The notes below the pieces were generated by a model. It did not search any database, was not told where the DNA came from, and was given only the letters and a program-made list of their open reading frames with translations. Both the position numbers and the translations under genes were made by a program. From assembly GCF_003284895.1 (NCBI RefSeq), contig NZ_QMDV01000002.1:682001-746000 (forward strand): a DNA stretch of 64,000 bases. Direction: 5' to 3'. Positions 27,986 to 37,690 of the stretch are shown one piece after another (the first letter of the stretch is position 1; the number at the start of each line of letters is the position of its first letter). This DNA is from Pontibacter arcticus (GTDB lineage: Bacteria; Bacteroidota; Bacteroidia; Cytophagales; Hymenobacteraceae).

Positions 27986-28282
27986 TTATTGCTTGTTCCG
28001 GGCTTTAGAGTTGCGGTTCTTTACTTTCTCCTGCGATGTTTTAGGAAGCTTCTGTCCATACTTGGGGTTCTTGTTTCGTTTCCAGAAAGGGACGCCTCTA
28101 AACTCCTGATCACCGTGCGGGTGCATCATGCGTACCTGGCACGAAACAATTGGGCAGGCCGTTTTGCAGGAAGAAACTGAAAGTATAAGGAAAGTGCAGC
28201 CTGCAAGCAGCATCACGTATTTTTTTGCTATCCGCGCCGAAGTATAAAGGGCAGAACTGCTTGCTTTTTCTTTTGAAATCAT
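27986..28282 (-). CDS. Small cysteine-containing lipoprotein, basic C-terminus
   Basis: A 98-aa protein with a hydrophobic stretch and lipobox (LILSVSSC). It is followed by CKTACPIVSCQVRMMHPHGDQ and FRGVPFWKRNKNPKYG, then a basic tail rich in Lys, Asn and Arg. No family known to me, although the motif seems conserved in related Cytophagales (memory only). It lies 70 bases upstream of gyrA in map order, i.e. on the same strand and before it in transcription. Start could be the internal ATG at residue 24 (MLLAGCTF). Confidence 0.6.
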   Translation of the reverse strand: MISKEKASSSALYTSARIAKKYVMLLAGCTFLILSVSSCKTACPIVSCQVRMMHPHGDQEFRGVPFWKRNKNPKYGQKLPKTSQEKVKNRNSKARNKQ

Positions 28283-28363
28283 ATCTTACAAAAGTAACCC
28301 TTTTTATGTTAAAAAACCACCTTTTAACGCTTAGATTTAGCATTTACCAGGGTCTGGCAGGTA

Positions 28364-29146
28364 TTAAAAAGGGTGAAATCCGTTAATCGTGAAACCGCCA
28401 TCCACAGCCAGCGTCTGGCCGGTAATATAAGCGGCGGCGGGCATACATAAAAAGGCCACTGCGGCTGCAACATCTTCGGGCTCACCGATTTTGCGCAAGG
28501 GTGTGCGGGCGAGCACGGCGCTCTTAAATTCTTCGTTCTGAAGCACCGTTTGTGCCAGTGGTGTACTGATATACCAGGGCGCTACCGCGTTTACTCGGAT
28601 GTTAGCAGGTGCCCACTCACCTGCCAGGTTGCGGGTTAGCTGCGTGAGTGCGGCCTTGGTCATACCATACACGCTGCCCGTGCGCACATGCGTTAAGCCC
28701 GCTACGGAGGTAACATGTATAATATTGCCCTGCTCACTTAACTGCAGCAACGGATATAATAACCGGTTTAGCTCAAAGGCTGACCGCAGGTTGGTGCTCA
28801 TGATAAAATCATACTCGTCAGAAGAATATTCAGTGGTAGGCTTGCGGATGTTGGTGCCGGCATTGTTTACCAGTATATCCAGTTTGCCCCAGAGTTTTTC
28901 GGTGGCGGCTTTTATACTTTCTCTTCCCTCCGGTGTGCTCACATCTGCTACCAAGGTATGAATCGGCCGGGCAGCATTTGCTTTCAGGTTATCCAGGTCT
29001 GCTTGTTTTCGGGCAACTGCTAATACCTCAGCGCCAAGCGCTACAAAATCATCTACAATGGCTGCGCCAATGCCTTTTGAGCCGCCTGTTATAACTGCTT
29101 TTTTACCGGTTAGTAACCACCTGTTTTCTTTCATAGTCTGCTGCAT
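28364..29146 (-). CDS. Short-chain dehydrogenase/reductase (tropinone-reductase-like)
   Basis: A 260-aa classical [13 protein letters not shown] (NAD(P)-binding), NNAGTN, catalytic Ser in HVTSVAG and the Tyr-x3-Lys in [25 protein letters not shown] and the overall layout recall plant tropinone reductases, a label often given to such bacterial enzymes; the substrate is unknown. It could start at residue 5 (MKENRW). Confidence 0.88.
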   Translation of the reverse strand: MQQTMKENRWLLTGKKAVITGGSKGIGAAIVDDFVALGAEVLAVARKQADLDNLKANAARPIHTLVADVSTPEGRESIKAATEKLWGKLDILVNNAGTNIRKPTTEYSSDEYDFIMSTNLRSAFELNRLLYPLLQLSEQGNIIHVTSVAGLTHVRTGSVYGMTKAALTQLTRNLAGEWAPANIRVNAVAPWYISTPLAQTVLQNEEFKSAVLARTPLRKIGEPEDVAAAVAFLCMPAAAYITGQTLAVDGGFTINGFHPF

Positions 29147-29185
29147 AGTAAGTATGAAATCTGTTTAAAAAGATCAATTTATACT

Positions 29186-30208
29186 TTAATCAGACTTTTC
29201 GCCTTTTATTCTGTTCAGGTACGAGGTCAAGTAGGCTTTATCTGGTTTTGGCCTGTAGTTCAGCTCCTGAAACTGCAGCTGGCCTTCCTTGTTTTTCTGG
29301 ATGTGATAGACAAAAACATACTTTCCTCCCTCCTTGCGCCAGCCATCAAATTTACCAAAACGTAAGTCGTTTATAAAGATTCCATCGGGCGCAGGCACAA
29401 TAGTAAAATAGCCTTTGGTTATACTTAACAAACGCTCAATTTTGGGGTTGCCCAGATACGGATTCAGCAATTCTTTTTGCTGTGGTTCATACTCAAACCG
29501 GACTGTTTTATCAGCATCCAGCAATGAATAAAAACCTGTGTAAAAACCCTCTTTTGTTTGCGCAGTAACAGCCCACAAAAGTGTATTAAGCGGCGTTGGT
29601 TTGCTGATGTAGGAAGTATAACCAATGCCCTGCTTTTTAAAACTGGCTTCAAATACTTCATCGGCCTTTGCTTTGGCTGCAAAAGAGAAAACAATGTAAA
29701 GCGAACTTACAACCAGACCTGCATAATTTAATTTGCTGCGGATACCGGATTTGCGGTTATAGAAAGCTGCAGCTGTTACAAGTATAAGAAAGGGTACTGT
29801 ATACAGCGGATCGATAACAAAGATGTTGTAAAATGCTACGCCATACGTACTGAATGGCCAGAAAAGCTGTGTGCCCCAGGTGGTAAAACTATCGAGTATG
29901 GCGTGTGTGGTAAAACCCAGGAAGAAGAGCCAAGTCCAATCGCGAAAAGTGGCCGTTTGGTTGCGGTAAAACCGGTGCAACAGCCACCCCAGCACCGGCG
30001 ACATCACAAAAGCAAATAGAAAGGAATGCGAGAAAGAGCGGTGGAAACTTAGCTGCTGCACCATATCCAGCCACGGGTTAAACAGGATATCCAGATCCGG
30101 GATAGTACCGGCAATAGCCCCCCACAACATGGCTTTATTCCCGATCTTCCGACCGCAGACAGCCTCGCCCACTGAGGCACCCAATACAATCTGTGTTAAT
30201 GAATCCAT
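29186..30208 (-). CDS. Membrane-bound metal-dependent hydrolase (YdjM/YbcI type)
   Basis: A 340-aa protein. The start MDSLTQIVLGASVGEAV and the histidine-rich FHRSFSHSFLFA, with GTIPDLDIL, match the YdjM family of predicted membrane-bound metal-dependent hydrolases. About four or five transmembrane helices occupy the first 190 residues; the C-terminal 150 are extracytoplasmic and strand-rich. The substrate is unknown. A 40-bp palindrome lies immediately upstream. Confidence 0.8.
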   Translation of the reverse strand: MDSLTQIVLGASVGEAVCGRKIGNKAMLWGAIAGTIPDLDILFNPWLDMVQQLSFHRSFSHSFLFAFVMSPVLGWLLHRFYRNQTATFRDWTWLFFLGFTTHAILDSFTTWGTQLFWPFSTYGVAFYNIFVIDPLYTVPFLILVTAAAFYNRKSGIRSKLNYAGLVVSSLYIVFSFAAKAKADEVFEASFKKQGIGYTSYISKPTPLNTLLWAVTAQTKEGFYTGFYSLLDADKTVRFEYEPQQKELLNPYLGNPKIERLLSITKGYFTIVPAPDGIFINDLRFGKFDGWRKEGGKYVFVYHIQKNKEGQLQFQELNYRPKPDKAYLTSYLNRIKGEKSD

Positions 30209-30221
30209 ACTTTACTAAGTA

Positions 30222-30261
30222 TAGCCTACCTTTATACTTAGCTAAGTATAAAGGTAGGCTA
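30222..30261. repeat. Perfect 40-bp palindrome between two co-directional genes
   Basis: TAGCCTACCTTTATACTTA (30222-30240), the two bases GC, then its exact reverse complement (30243-30261); since GC is self-complementary all 40 bases are palindromic. It includes one heptamer copy per arm. It lies between the GNAT-like gene and the YdjM-type gene, both on the minus strand, and would form a very stable hairpin or cruciform. There is no T-run, so factor-independent termination is not certain. Confidence 0.9.
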
Positions 30262-30277
30262 CGCTGAAATGTGAAAT

Positions 30278-31444
30278 CTATCTGATGATCTTCATGCGGT
30301 GAAACTCTTTCTCACGATCGAACAGGTAGCGGAACGTGGCATGGGTCTTGTAAATTCGGCCCCCGATCTGCTCAACCAAATGCATCATCTTCGGGTTGAA
30401 GTCTCCGATCCAGTTCATCTGCAGATCTACGTATGGAATGCTTTTATCTACCTGAATCACCTTGCCAGCCTCTACGATCATGGCAGCTTCCACGCCTTTA
30501 CTCTGATGCTCTGGTGTAATACCGAACACAATGCCGTACATTGTTTTACAGGCACCTCGCCAGCGGTGGAAAGCAAACTTTAATTTTCCCCAAAGGTCCA
30601 TTTCGCCGTTAACGTACCTGAAAAGTCTATTCAGTTCCGGAATAGCGATAAAGAAACCAACAGCCTCATTGTTGTAATAGGCAAACCACATAATGCGCTC
30701 ATCAATTACAGGTTTCAGGGTACGCATTACAGTCTGGGCCTGCGCTTCGCTCATCGGCTTTACACCTTCGTGCTTTGCCCATCCTTTGTTATATACTGAC
30801 CTGAAATCTTCTGTAAATTTCTCCAGGTTGGCCTTATCCATGTGCTTAAAGCTATAAGCGGGGTTTGCCAGAATACGTTGTGCTTTTTCGTTATACTTTT
30901 CAGGGATCGGATCGAGCACTTTTCTGTAGTAAGTATACTGGTTAAAGTATAACCCGAAGCCGTACGTCTCGAAGAGGTGCTGGTAGTATGGGTAATTGTA
31001 GTGCATGCCATAGTTTGGCGGGTAAAAGCCATCAATCAGCAAGCCCCACCATTTATCGCGGTCGCCAAAATTGATCGGCCCGTCCATTGCCTCCATGCCA
31101 CGCGCCTGCAGCCAGGTTTTACAGGCATCCAGTAAGAGGTTGGCTGCTTCCTGGTTATCGGTACAATCAAAGAAACCCATACCACCGGTTGGTTGATCGG
31201 TGGTATTAACGGTTTTTTTATTGATGAAAGCAGCTACCCGCCCTATGGTTTCGCCTTTTGTGTTTTTGAGGATCCAGCGCACAGCTTCCCCTTCGCGGAG
31301 CAGCCTGTTCTTTTTCGGATCGAATACAGCTCGGATATCTTTAGAAAGCGGTTGAATGTAGTTGGGGTCTTTTTTATAAAGCCTTACCTGCATCTGAATA
31401 AATTCATTCTCCAGCTCAGGTGATGTTACCTCTATTAGTTGCAT
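30278..31444 (-). CDS. Conserved GNAT-like protein, unknown substrate
   Basis: A 388-aa soluble protein beginning MQLIEVTSPELENEFIQM. It is a known type in Bacteroidota of GNAT-like fold proteins; visible landmarks include PINFGDRDKWWGLLIDGF and GIVFGITPEHQSKGVEAAMI, the latter resembling an acyl-CoA loop. No substrate can be assigned. It is the last gene before the tRNA-Thr pair in transcription order, followed by the 40-bp palindrome. Confidence 0.7.
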   Translation of the reverse strand: MQLIEVTSPELENEFIQMQVRLYKKDPNYIQPLSKDIRAVFDPKKNRLLREGEAVRWILKNTKGETIGRVAAFINKKTVNTTDQPTGGMGFFDCTDNQEAANLLLDACKTWLQARGMEAMDGPINFGDRDKWWGLLIDGFYPPNYGMHYNYPYYQHLFETYGFGLYFNQYTYYRKVLDPIPEKYNEKAQRILANPAYSFKHMDKANLEKFTEDFRSVYNKGWAKHEGVKPMSEAQAQTVMRTLKPVIDERIMWFAYYNNEAVGFFIAIPELNRLFRYVNGEMDLWGKLKFAFHRWRGACKTMYGIVFGITPEHQSKGVEAAMIVEAGKVIQVDKSIPYVDLQMNWIGDFNPKMMHLVEQIGGRIYKTHATFRYLFDREKEFHRMKIIR

Positions 31445-31571
31445 AGGATTGTTTAGCGTCTAAGCTTCAAATTAAAAGATTATCTGCAATAAAACATAAT
31501 GTACCAGTTATTGCCACCACGAACGGGATCAACTGAAAGGATAGAATTGCAGGGAAGTATGGTCGGAAATG

Positions 31572-31607
31572 AAAAAAGGTTTCCAGACGTATATCTGAAA
31601 ACCTTTT
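31572..31607 (-). terminator. Terminator of the tRNA-Thr pair
   Basis: AAAAGGTTTCCAGA (31574-31587) pairs at 13 of 14 positions with 31594-31607 around a 6-nt loop; on the minus strand it ends in a T-run, six bases after the tRNA. Confidence 0.85.
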
Positions 31608-31613
31608 GAGATG

Positions 31614-31686
<73 letters not shown>

Positions 31687-31745
31687 TTGTACTTTTATTT
31701 TTGAAATAACAGGTGCAGTACACTCACAAGTTATTTTAGGAGATG

Positions 31746-31818
<73 letters not shown>

Positions 31819-31945
31819 TTACTCTATTGTTGTGCTTTAGAGTTCCAAAGCGATGCAAAGGTATATCTAAGTTTTAAATCTTCAAATATAGCATCCACTT
31901 TTTTTAACGCGCTTTAGTAAGGAATTGAAAGTCAGGCTTAAAATT

Positions 31946-34084
31946 TTATCCTCTGAACGCCTGCAGCTGTTTATTAAGCAGATCTATGCGTTTCTGAGCC
32001 TCTGCAATTCGTCCTTCGTACTCTTCGCGCAGTTTATCAGCGTTCTTAGAGCGCGCAAAAAACTCAATGTTCGTACGCAGTGTCTGGATGTCGTTTTGCA
32101 GATGCGATACTTCGCGGCGTATACCCTGCTCGCGTTGCTGCAACTTCTGGCCGGCATCCGGGCTTTGCTTTAAACGCTCTACCTGCAGCTTCACGATAAT
32201 CTCGGTGCGTTCATCGTAGCTAACGGTAGGCACACGCTCGAGGTATTTCTCCATCAGGGCCACAAACTTTTCTTCGGCTTTAGCGCTATACTTTCTTCCG
32301 GCTGCCGCGTCCAGCTGTCGCCATTGGTTTGCAAACGCGTTAAACTCTTCCAGTGTAGCCGGTGCATTCGGCTCAGCCAATATGCCGGCTAAATGGTCGC
32401 AAAGCTCCATTTTTTCTGCAGAAAGTTTATCCAACTCAGCGCCGCGTTGCTGCTCCACTGCCTGTTTCTTATCAAAAAACTCGTTGCAGGCTGTACGGAA
32501 ACGGTTCCAGATTTTATCAGAAAACTTATCCGGCACACGGCCAATGGTTTTCCATTTTTTCTGAAGCTGGATCAGTTTTTCTTTTGTTGCATTCCAGTCT
32601 GTGCTCTCCTTCAGCTGTTCGGCTTGTTCGCACAATTCGGTTTTTAAACGCAGGTTTTGAGCTTTCTGCTCGTCCAGGCTCTTGAAGAACTGGTTTTTGT
32701 GCTGGAAAAATCCTTTATAATTACCCCAGAAAGCTTTGTTGATTTCTTCGGCATGTTCTTTTGGTACTAAGCCAGCCGCATCCCATTCTTCTTTCAGTTT
32801 CTGGATCTCGTCTGTCTTATCGCGCCAATCGTTAATACGGTCTGTTGTGAAGCCCTGGAAAGCCTGCAGACGCTCCAGTAAAGCTCTTTTCTTAACCAGG
32901 TTTTCGTTTTCGCGCACGCTGCGCTCCTGATGGAAAGAGCGGCGTTGCTCGTGTACTTTTTCTGAAGCGGCAATAAAGCGCTCCCAGATCGGATCGCGCT
33001 GGTCGTTCGGAACCGGTCCGATATTCTTCCATTCTTCGTGCAGATGGCGGAGTTCTTCCAGTGCTTTGTTGATCGACGTTTCGTTTTGAAGGGCTTCTGC
33101 TCGCTCTACCAAATGCAGTTTTGCATCCAGGTTACGCTTGCGGTCGAGCTCTTTCATCTCGAAGAACATGCTGCGGTTGTTATAGAAAATATCGAGCAGC
33201 GCGTGATAAGAATCCCAAAGTTCCTGCGCTTCGCCCGGAGGCACAGATCCGATCGTTTTCCATTCCTGCTGTAGTTTCTTCAATTCGTCGCTGCTGCTTT
33301 TTGTTTCAGCAGATTCTACCAATTCGCGCAGTTTCTGGAGTAAAGCTTTCTTACGGGTAAGGTTTTGCTGGCGTTGCTGTTCAGCGCTCTGGCGGTCCTG
33401 GTGCCTGGAATCGCGGTAAGCGGTTAGTAGTTTCTCTAAGTCCTGGTGTTCCGAAGAAGCGTGGTAATCGAAATCTTCGTCAGCGCCACCCTCTTGCTTA
33501 AACTTATCAAGCGCTTCGTGGCGCTCTGCCTGGAAACGCAGGTCGTAGAAACGCTGCATTTCATTGATGATCTTATACTTGGTTCGGGCATCAGCCCCTT
33601 TTACTGCAGCAATTAACTGCTGACGAAGCTGGTCGATGGAAAGCTGGCTGTAATCCTGGCTTTCGTCTTCAAATGTATCTTCTTCTTCAGCCTCCGGGGC
33701 AGCAGTAAATGTTTCTGTAGTAGAAATATCAGAAGTAGGAATTTCGTTGGATTGCCCTGTTTCCCCGGCTGCGGTACCCTCAGAAGATTCAGCGCTAACG
33801 TCAGCATCCACCACATTGGTATTCGCTTCAGCAAAAACCTCCGTTATGTTTTCAGTTTCATGGGCTTCCTGGTTATCCTGCAAAGAAGGCTGCATTTCAG
33901 GTTGCTCCTCTTTCGGTACCTCTGTATCAGATGCCTGCTGGTTGCGGTTGCTAATTTCAGCGAGACGCTGCTCCACTATACTTTGCGGCGAGTTAGTGCC
34001 TTCTGGTGTATTAGCAGCCTGGTTTTGCTCTGGCCTGGTGTTCTCAGCTCCGGTGGTGTCCATATCTTTAGAATTTGTTATCAT
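31946..34084 (-). CDS. DUF349-repeat protein
   Basis: A 712-aa soluble acidic protein. The first 150 residues are low-complexity, rich in Glu, Thr, Ser and Gln. From about 200 on there are several copies of a unit with a W-K-x-I-G-x-V/P pattern (LQQEWKTIGSVPPGEAQELW, LHEEWKNIGPVPNDQRDPIW, LQKKWKTIGRVPDKFSDKIW), i.e. DUF349 helical repeats. A coiled-coil C-terminus (about 640-712) ends the protein. Function unknown. The 18-bp gap to yqgE suggests co-transcription. Confidence 0.88.
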   Translation of the reverse strand: MITNSKDMDTTGAENTRPEQNQAANTPEGTNSPQSIVEQRLAEISNRNQQASDTEVPKEEQPEMQPSLQDNQEAHETENITEVFAEANTNVVDADVSAESSEGTAAGETGQSNEIPTSDISTTETFTAAPEAEEEDTFEDESQDYSQLSIDQLRQQLIAAVKGADARTKYKIINEMQRFYDLRFQAERHEALDKFKQEGGADEDFDYHASSEHQDLEKLLTAYRDSRHQDRQSAEQQRQQNLTRKKALLQKLRELVESAETKSSSDELKKLQQEWKTIGSVPPGEAQELWDSYHALLDIFYNNRSMFFEMKELDRKRNLDAKLHLVERAEALQNETSINKALEELRHLHEEWKNIGPVPNDQRDPIWERFIAASEKVHEQRRSFHQERSVRENENLVKKRALLERLQAFQGFTTDRINDWRDKTDEIQKLKEEWDAAGLVPKEHAEEINKAFWGNYKGFFQHKNQFFKSLDEQKAQNLRLKTELCEQAEQLKESTDWNATKEKLIQLQKKWKTIGRVPDKFSDKIWNRFRTACNEFFDKKQAVEQQRGAELDKLSAEKMELCDHLAGILAEPNAPATLEEFNAFANQWRQLDAAAGRKYSAKAEEKFVALMEKYLERVPTVSYDERTEIIVKLQVERLKQSPDAGQKLQQREQGIRREVSHLQNDIQTLRTNIEFFARSKNADKLREEYEGRIAEAQKRIDLLNKQLQAFRG

Positions 34085-34102
34085 AGTATTAAAATACGCT
34101 AT

Positions 34103-34672
34103 TTAGTTCAGGCGCGGGTCTTCAGGGTAGTTCGAAAGCACTTTATACTTGCCGCCCATTTGCCGGAGTATGCTACGCCATAGTGTATCTGTCTCCAAAT
34201 TAAATAATTTATTTGCAGCATTGTTATTAACGATCCAAACATTTTTATCAATCTCCTCCTGCAGCTGCCCCGGCGTCCAGCCAGAATAACCTAAAAAGAA
34301 TTTAATATCGTCTGTATTGATCAGCCCTGCCCCTATTTTGGTGCGCAGCATTTCAAAATCGCCGCCCCAATACAAATCATCAGAAAGCTCCACGGCTTCC
34401 GGTAAATCTTTGAGGCGGTGTATGTAGTGCAGTGTGTTATATTGCATGGGGCCGCCTATACCTAGACCGGCATCAAAGGCATTATCATATACATCCACAA
34501 CATCAGAAAGCAGCAGATTAGACATTCTGTTGAGAACAAGGCCAAATGTACCGGCCGTTTCTTCGTGGCTGCAAAGCAGCACCACGGTACGCTCAAAATT
34601 AGGGTCGCCTAAGTATGGCTCAGAAATAAGTATGCTACCTGCCTGCGGTTTTATCAGCTTTGCTTCTTCCAT
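34103..34672 (-). CDS. YqgE/AlgH family protein
   Basis: A 189-aa protein with the family hallmarks PQAGSILISEPYLGDPNFERTVVLLCSH, GLVLNR and GIGGPMQ. The family (AlgH in Pseudomonas) has no settled function. It is the first gene of a pair with the DUF349 protein and divergent from pdxH across 254 bp. Confidence 0.9.
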   Translation of the reverse strand: MEEAKLIKPQAGSILISEPYLGDPNFERTVVLLCSHEETAGTFGLVLNRMSNLLLSDVVDVYDNAFDAGLGIGGPMQYNTLHYIHRLKDLPEAVELSDDLYWGGDFEMLRTKIGAGLINTDDIKFFLGYSGWTPGQLQEEIDKNVWIVNNNAANKLFNLETDTLWRSILRQMGGKYKVLSNYPEDPRLN

Positions 34673-34926
34673 CGGTCTTCTTCTTTTGCTACTTAGTAAG
34701 AGGTAAACAATAATTTAATAACGATGTTCGGACTTATATCATGTGTTTAAGCCATTATTACTACTTACGGAAAGTGGGCAATATGGTCGTAGAGCCGCTG
34801 GATAAACACTGTTTTTTTGCTTCCGGCAGAAATGCATACCAATTTCAGTTTAAAGTATAGAATTGAAATTTTGTGTTATACCCCACTGATAATTTTTATA
34901 ATTTTGAGCATAACAAAGAAACCACG
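34673..34926. other. Divergent intergenic region, yqgE / pdxH
   Basis: No gene. On the plus side TAATTTTG at 34899-34906 is a full match to the -7 consensus, without a clear TTG at the usual distance. AT-rich throughout. Confidence 0.4.
34899..34906 (+). promoter_or_regulatory. Candidate -7 element for pdxH
   Basis: TAATTTTG matches TAnnTTTG in full, 20 bases before the pdxH ATG. The -33 part is weak; the nearest TTG is 25 bp away. Confidence 0.35.
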
Positions 34927-35577
34927 ATGGCCCTAACCCATAACATTGCCGACATCCGGATAAATTATTCAAAACAGGAATTAACCGAAGCATCTGTGGC
35001 TGGCAACCCGATCGACCAGTTTCAGGTTTGGCTGCAGGAAGCCATACAGGCGCAGGCCGACGAGCCTACGGCACTGGTTTTATCAACTGTAAATGCGGCA
35101 GGAAAGCCATCGGCACGTGTTGTTTTACTGAAGGGTGTGGATGCACAGGGCTTCACTTTCTTTACCAATTACGAAAGCCGCAAAGGGCACGAACTGGCTG
35201 AAAACCCGTTTGCTGCCCTTACATTTTTCTGGCCAGCGCTGGAGCGACAGGTGCGCATCGAAGGGCGTGTGGCAAAAGTAAACCCAGCAGTTTCGGATGC
35301 CTACTTCCAGAGCCGCCCAAAAGGCAGCCAGATTGGCGCATGGGCTTCGCCGCAAAGCAAAGAGATCGAAAGCCGCACAAAGTTAGAGGAAGCCGACAAG
35401 CAATACACAACTCAGTTTGCTGATACGGAAAGCATACCGCGGCCTGAACATTGGGGTGGCTATGTGCTGCAACCCGAAGTTATTGAGTTCTGGCAAGGCC
35501 GGCAAAATCGCCTGCACGACCGCATCGTGTACAAATTATCCGATACCGCCTGGAAACTTAAAAGGTTGGCTCCCTGA
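34927..35577 (+). CDS. pdxH: Pyridoxamine 5-prime-phosphate oxidase
   Basis: A 216-aa FMN enzyme that oxidises pyridoxine- or pyridoxamine-phosphate to PLP. SARVVLLKGVDAQGFTFFTNYESRKGHELAENP and SRPKGSQIGAWAS, with the C-terminal FWQGRQNRLHDRIVY, are the family signatures (quoted in parts). The frame is open upstream from a TTG, but the ATG at 34927 fits the family length. Confidence 0.94.
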   Translation: MALTHNIADIRINYSKQELTEASVAGNPIDQFQVWLQEAIQAQADEPTALVLSTVNAAGKPSARVVLLKGVDAQGFTFFTNYESRKGHELAENPFAALTFFWPALERQVRIEGRVAKVNPAVSDAYFQSRPKGSQIGAWASPQSKEIESRTKLEEADKQYTTQFADTESIPRPEHWGGYVLQPEVIEFWQGRQNRLHDRIVYKLSDTAWKLKRLAP

Positions 35578-35675
35578 TACCTGCACATATAGTTTATACT
35601 TTATAGCAAGCTTAACTTAACCGAAACAGGCCGGTTTATACTTTTAGCCTATCCTGTTTATACTTTATACTTTAG

Positions 35676-36974
35676 ATGGCTGAGATACTTCCGTTAAAAG
35701 CGTGGCGCTACAACGACGATTTGCATTTAAACATTGCCGAACTAACCTCTCCTCTGTTTGATGTGGTGTCGGAGCGGCAGCGCGAGGCCTTGTACCGCAA
35801 TAGTTTTAACAGCATCCATCTATCGGTGCCTTACGGCGAGAAACCAGCCAGCAACGCCGCTTTGTTATTACAGACCTGGAAAAAACACGGCATTCTGCAC
35901 CAGGATGCGTTGCCAGGTATTTATGTGTATTACCAGTATTTCCAGTTGCCGGGCAGCGATAAAGTATATTGCCGAAAAGGTTTTATCTGCCATATCAAAG
36001 CCTACGACTGGAGCGAAAACGTACTGCTGCGCCACGAGAACACCATCCCATCCGCTGTAAACGACCGCATCGAACTGCTGGAGAAAACGCAGCTTAACTC
36101 CAGCCCTACCCACGGACTTTATACCGACCCCGAGTTTATACTTGAAAAGTACATGGATGAAAGTATAAAATCGCCGATCTACGAAACCGAAGATTACCAG
36201 GGCGTGCGCGATGTGCTTTCCGTGATACACGACCATGAAGTTATAAAGCTTTTTCTGCAGACGCTACAGCATAAACAGGTACTGCTCGCCGATGGCCACC
36301 ACCGTTACGAAGGCTCTCTGGAATACCGCAAAAAGATGATGCAGGAGAATCCGGATCATACCGGTTTCGAGGCGTACAATTACCATTTGATGTACCTGAC
36401 CAACTCCGAGCACGATGATCTACGCATCCTGCCTACGCACCGCCTGGTAGAAAAAATAGAGTTGACAGACGAGGAATTTCTGCAGAAGCTCGCGCCATAC
36501 TTTGTTATCACGCCCAAAGAAGACCCCTATGAGCTGAACGAAGTAATATTGGGCAAGCAATGGGCCTTTGGTTTATACTTAAGCGGAAATGCCTACAAAC
36601 TGAGATTAAAACCCGAAATACACGAACTCATCAACTGGGAAATTCCGCAGCAGGTAAAAGACCTTGATTTGACGGTGCTGCATTTTTTTGTATTTGAGAA
36701 AGTACTGGGCGTGTACCAGGAAGCGCAGCGCAAAATGCCCGGCTTAAGCTACGAGCGTAACTTTACGGCCTGCATCAGCAAAGTAAATTCCGGTACGACA
36801 CGGTTGGCGCTTATCACAAATGAAGTATCAATGGAACAGGTAAAACGCGTATGCCACAGCGGCGCTGTTATGCCACAAAAGTCCACATTTTTTTACCCCA
36901 AAGTTATCTGCGGATACTTGTTTAGCTCTATCAAAGAAGATGAATTCTGTTCGGCCACTGCTGCTTGCCTCTAA
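35676..36974 (+). CDS. DUF1015 family protein
   Basis: A 432-aa protein. The opening LPLKAWRYND, the IHLSVPYGEKP stretch, LADGHHRYEGSLEYRKKM and the C-terminal half match DUF1015 proteins, which are widespread in Bacteroidota and clostridia; function unknown. It overlaps maf by 35 bases, which suggests translational coupling. Confidence 0.88.
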   Translation: MAEILPLKAWRYNDDLHLNIAELTSPLFDVVSERQREALYRNSFNSIHLSVPYGEKPASNAALLLQTWKKHGILHQDALPGIYVYYQYFQLPGSDKVYCRKGFICHIKAYDWSENVLLRHENTIPSAVNDRIELLEKTQLNSSPTHGLYTDPEFILEKYMDESIKSPIYETEDYQGVRDVLSVIHDHEVIKLFLQTLQHKQVLLADGHHRYEGSLEYRKKMMQENPDHTGFEAYNYHLMYLTNSEHDDLRILPTHRLVEKIELTDEEFLQKLAPYFVITPKEDPYELNEVILGKQWAFGLYLSGNAYKLRLKPEIHELINWEIPQQVKDLDLTVLHFFVFEKVLGVYQEAQRKMPGLSYERNFTACISKVNSGTTRLALITNEVSMEQVKRVCHSGAVMPQKSTFFYPKVICGYLFSSIKEDEFCSATAACL

Positions 36975-37521
36975 CTCCCCACGCCGCAAAGAACTGCTTG
37001 CCGGTTTGGGCCTGAATTTTACAGTGCGTGTAAAAGAAGTAAACGAAGATTATCCTGCCCACCTGAAACGCGCTGAGATTGCCGAATACCTGGCATCGCA
37101 TAAAGCTTCAGCTTACTTAGATGATTTGCAGAACGAAGCTCTGATCACAGCAGATACGATTGTTTGCCTGGCCGATGCCGTATTGAATAAACCAGCAAAT
37201 TATGAAGAAGCGTTTGCTATGCTGCGCTCCCTTTCCGGCACCAGCCACGAAGTTATTACCGGCGTCTGCATCCTGACAAAAGAAAGCAAAACAGTGTTTC
37301 ATGATACCACCAAAGTATACTTTAAAGCGCTCTCCGACTTCGAAATAGATTACTACATCACCACTTATAAACCCTACGATAAAGCAGGCGCTTACGGCAT
37401 TCAGGAGTGGATCGGGATGATAGGGATCGAGCGCATTGAAGGTTCTTATTTTAATGTGGTGGGCCTGCCCGTACAAAAGCTTTACGCAAAACTGACGGAG
37501 TTAGGGATTGTTAATTGTTGA
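36940..37521 (+). CDS. maf: Maf-family nucleotide pyrophosphatase
   Basis: A 193-aa protein. LLASNSPRRKELLAGLGLNF is the Maf signature, EALITADTIVCLADAVLNKP the catalytic-aspartate segment, and YDKAGAYGIQEW the C-terminal one. These enzymes hydrolyse non-canonical or pyrimidine nucleoside triphosphates (dTTP/UTP type). The start lies inside the DUF1015 gene. Confidence 0.94.
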   Translation: MNSVRPLLLASNSPRRKELLAGLGLNFTVRVKEVNEDYPAHLKRAEIAEYLASHKASAYLDDLQNEALITADTIVCLADAVLNKPANYEEAFAMLRSLSGTSHEVITGVCILTKESKTVFHDTTKVYFKALSDFEIDYYITTYKPYDKAGAYGIQEWIGMIGIERIEGSYFNVVGLPVQKLYAKLTELGIVNC

Positions 37522-37617
37522 TTGATGATTGTTGAAAAACTACAAAATCCGGAGATCAGAACTGAACTTCAAAACAACAATTTAGCAATTTAACCACCCA
37601 ACCATTTGGCAATCCAT

Positions 37618-37625
37618 TACCTTTG
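37618..37625 (+). promoter_or_regulatory. Candidate -7 element for the rRNA methyltransferase gene
   Basis: TACCTTTG fully matches TAnnTTTG, 66 bases before the start of the next gene in a 169-bp intergenic region; the -33 match is weak. Confidence 0.4.
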
Positions 37626-37690
37626 CAGTCTGGATGTGATTTAACTCATCTGAAAAGTCAGCAAGCAACAATTAACAAACAGCAATCAAC

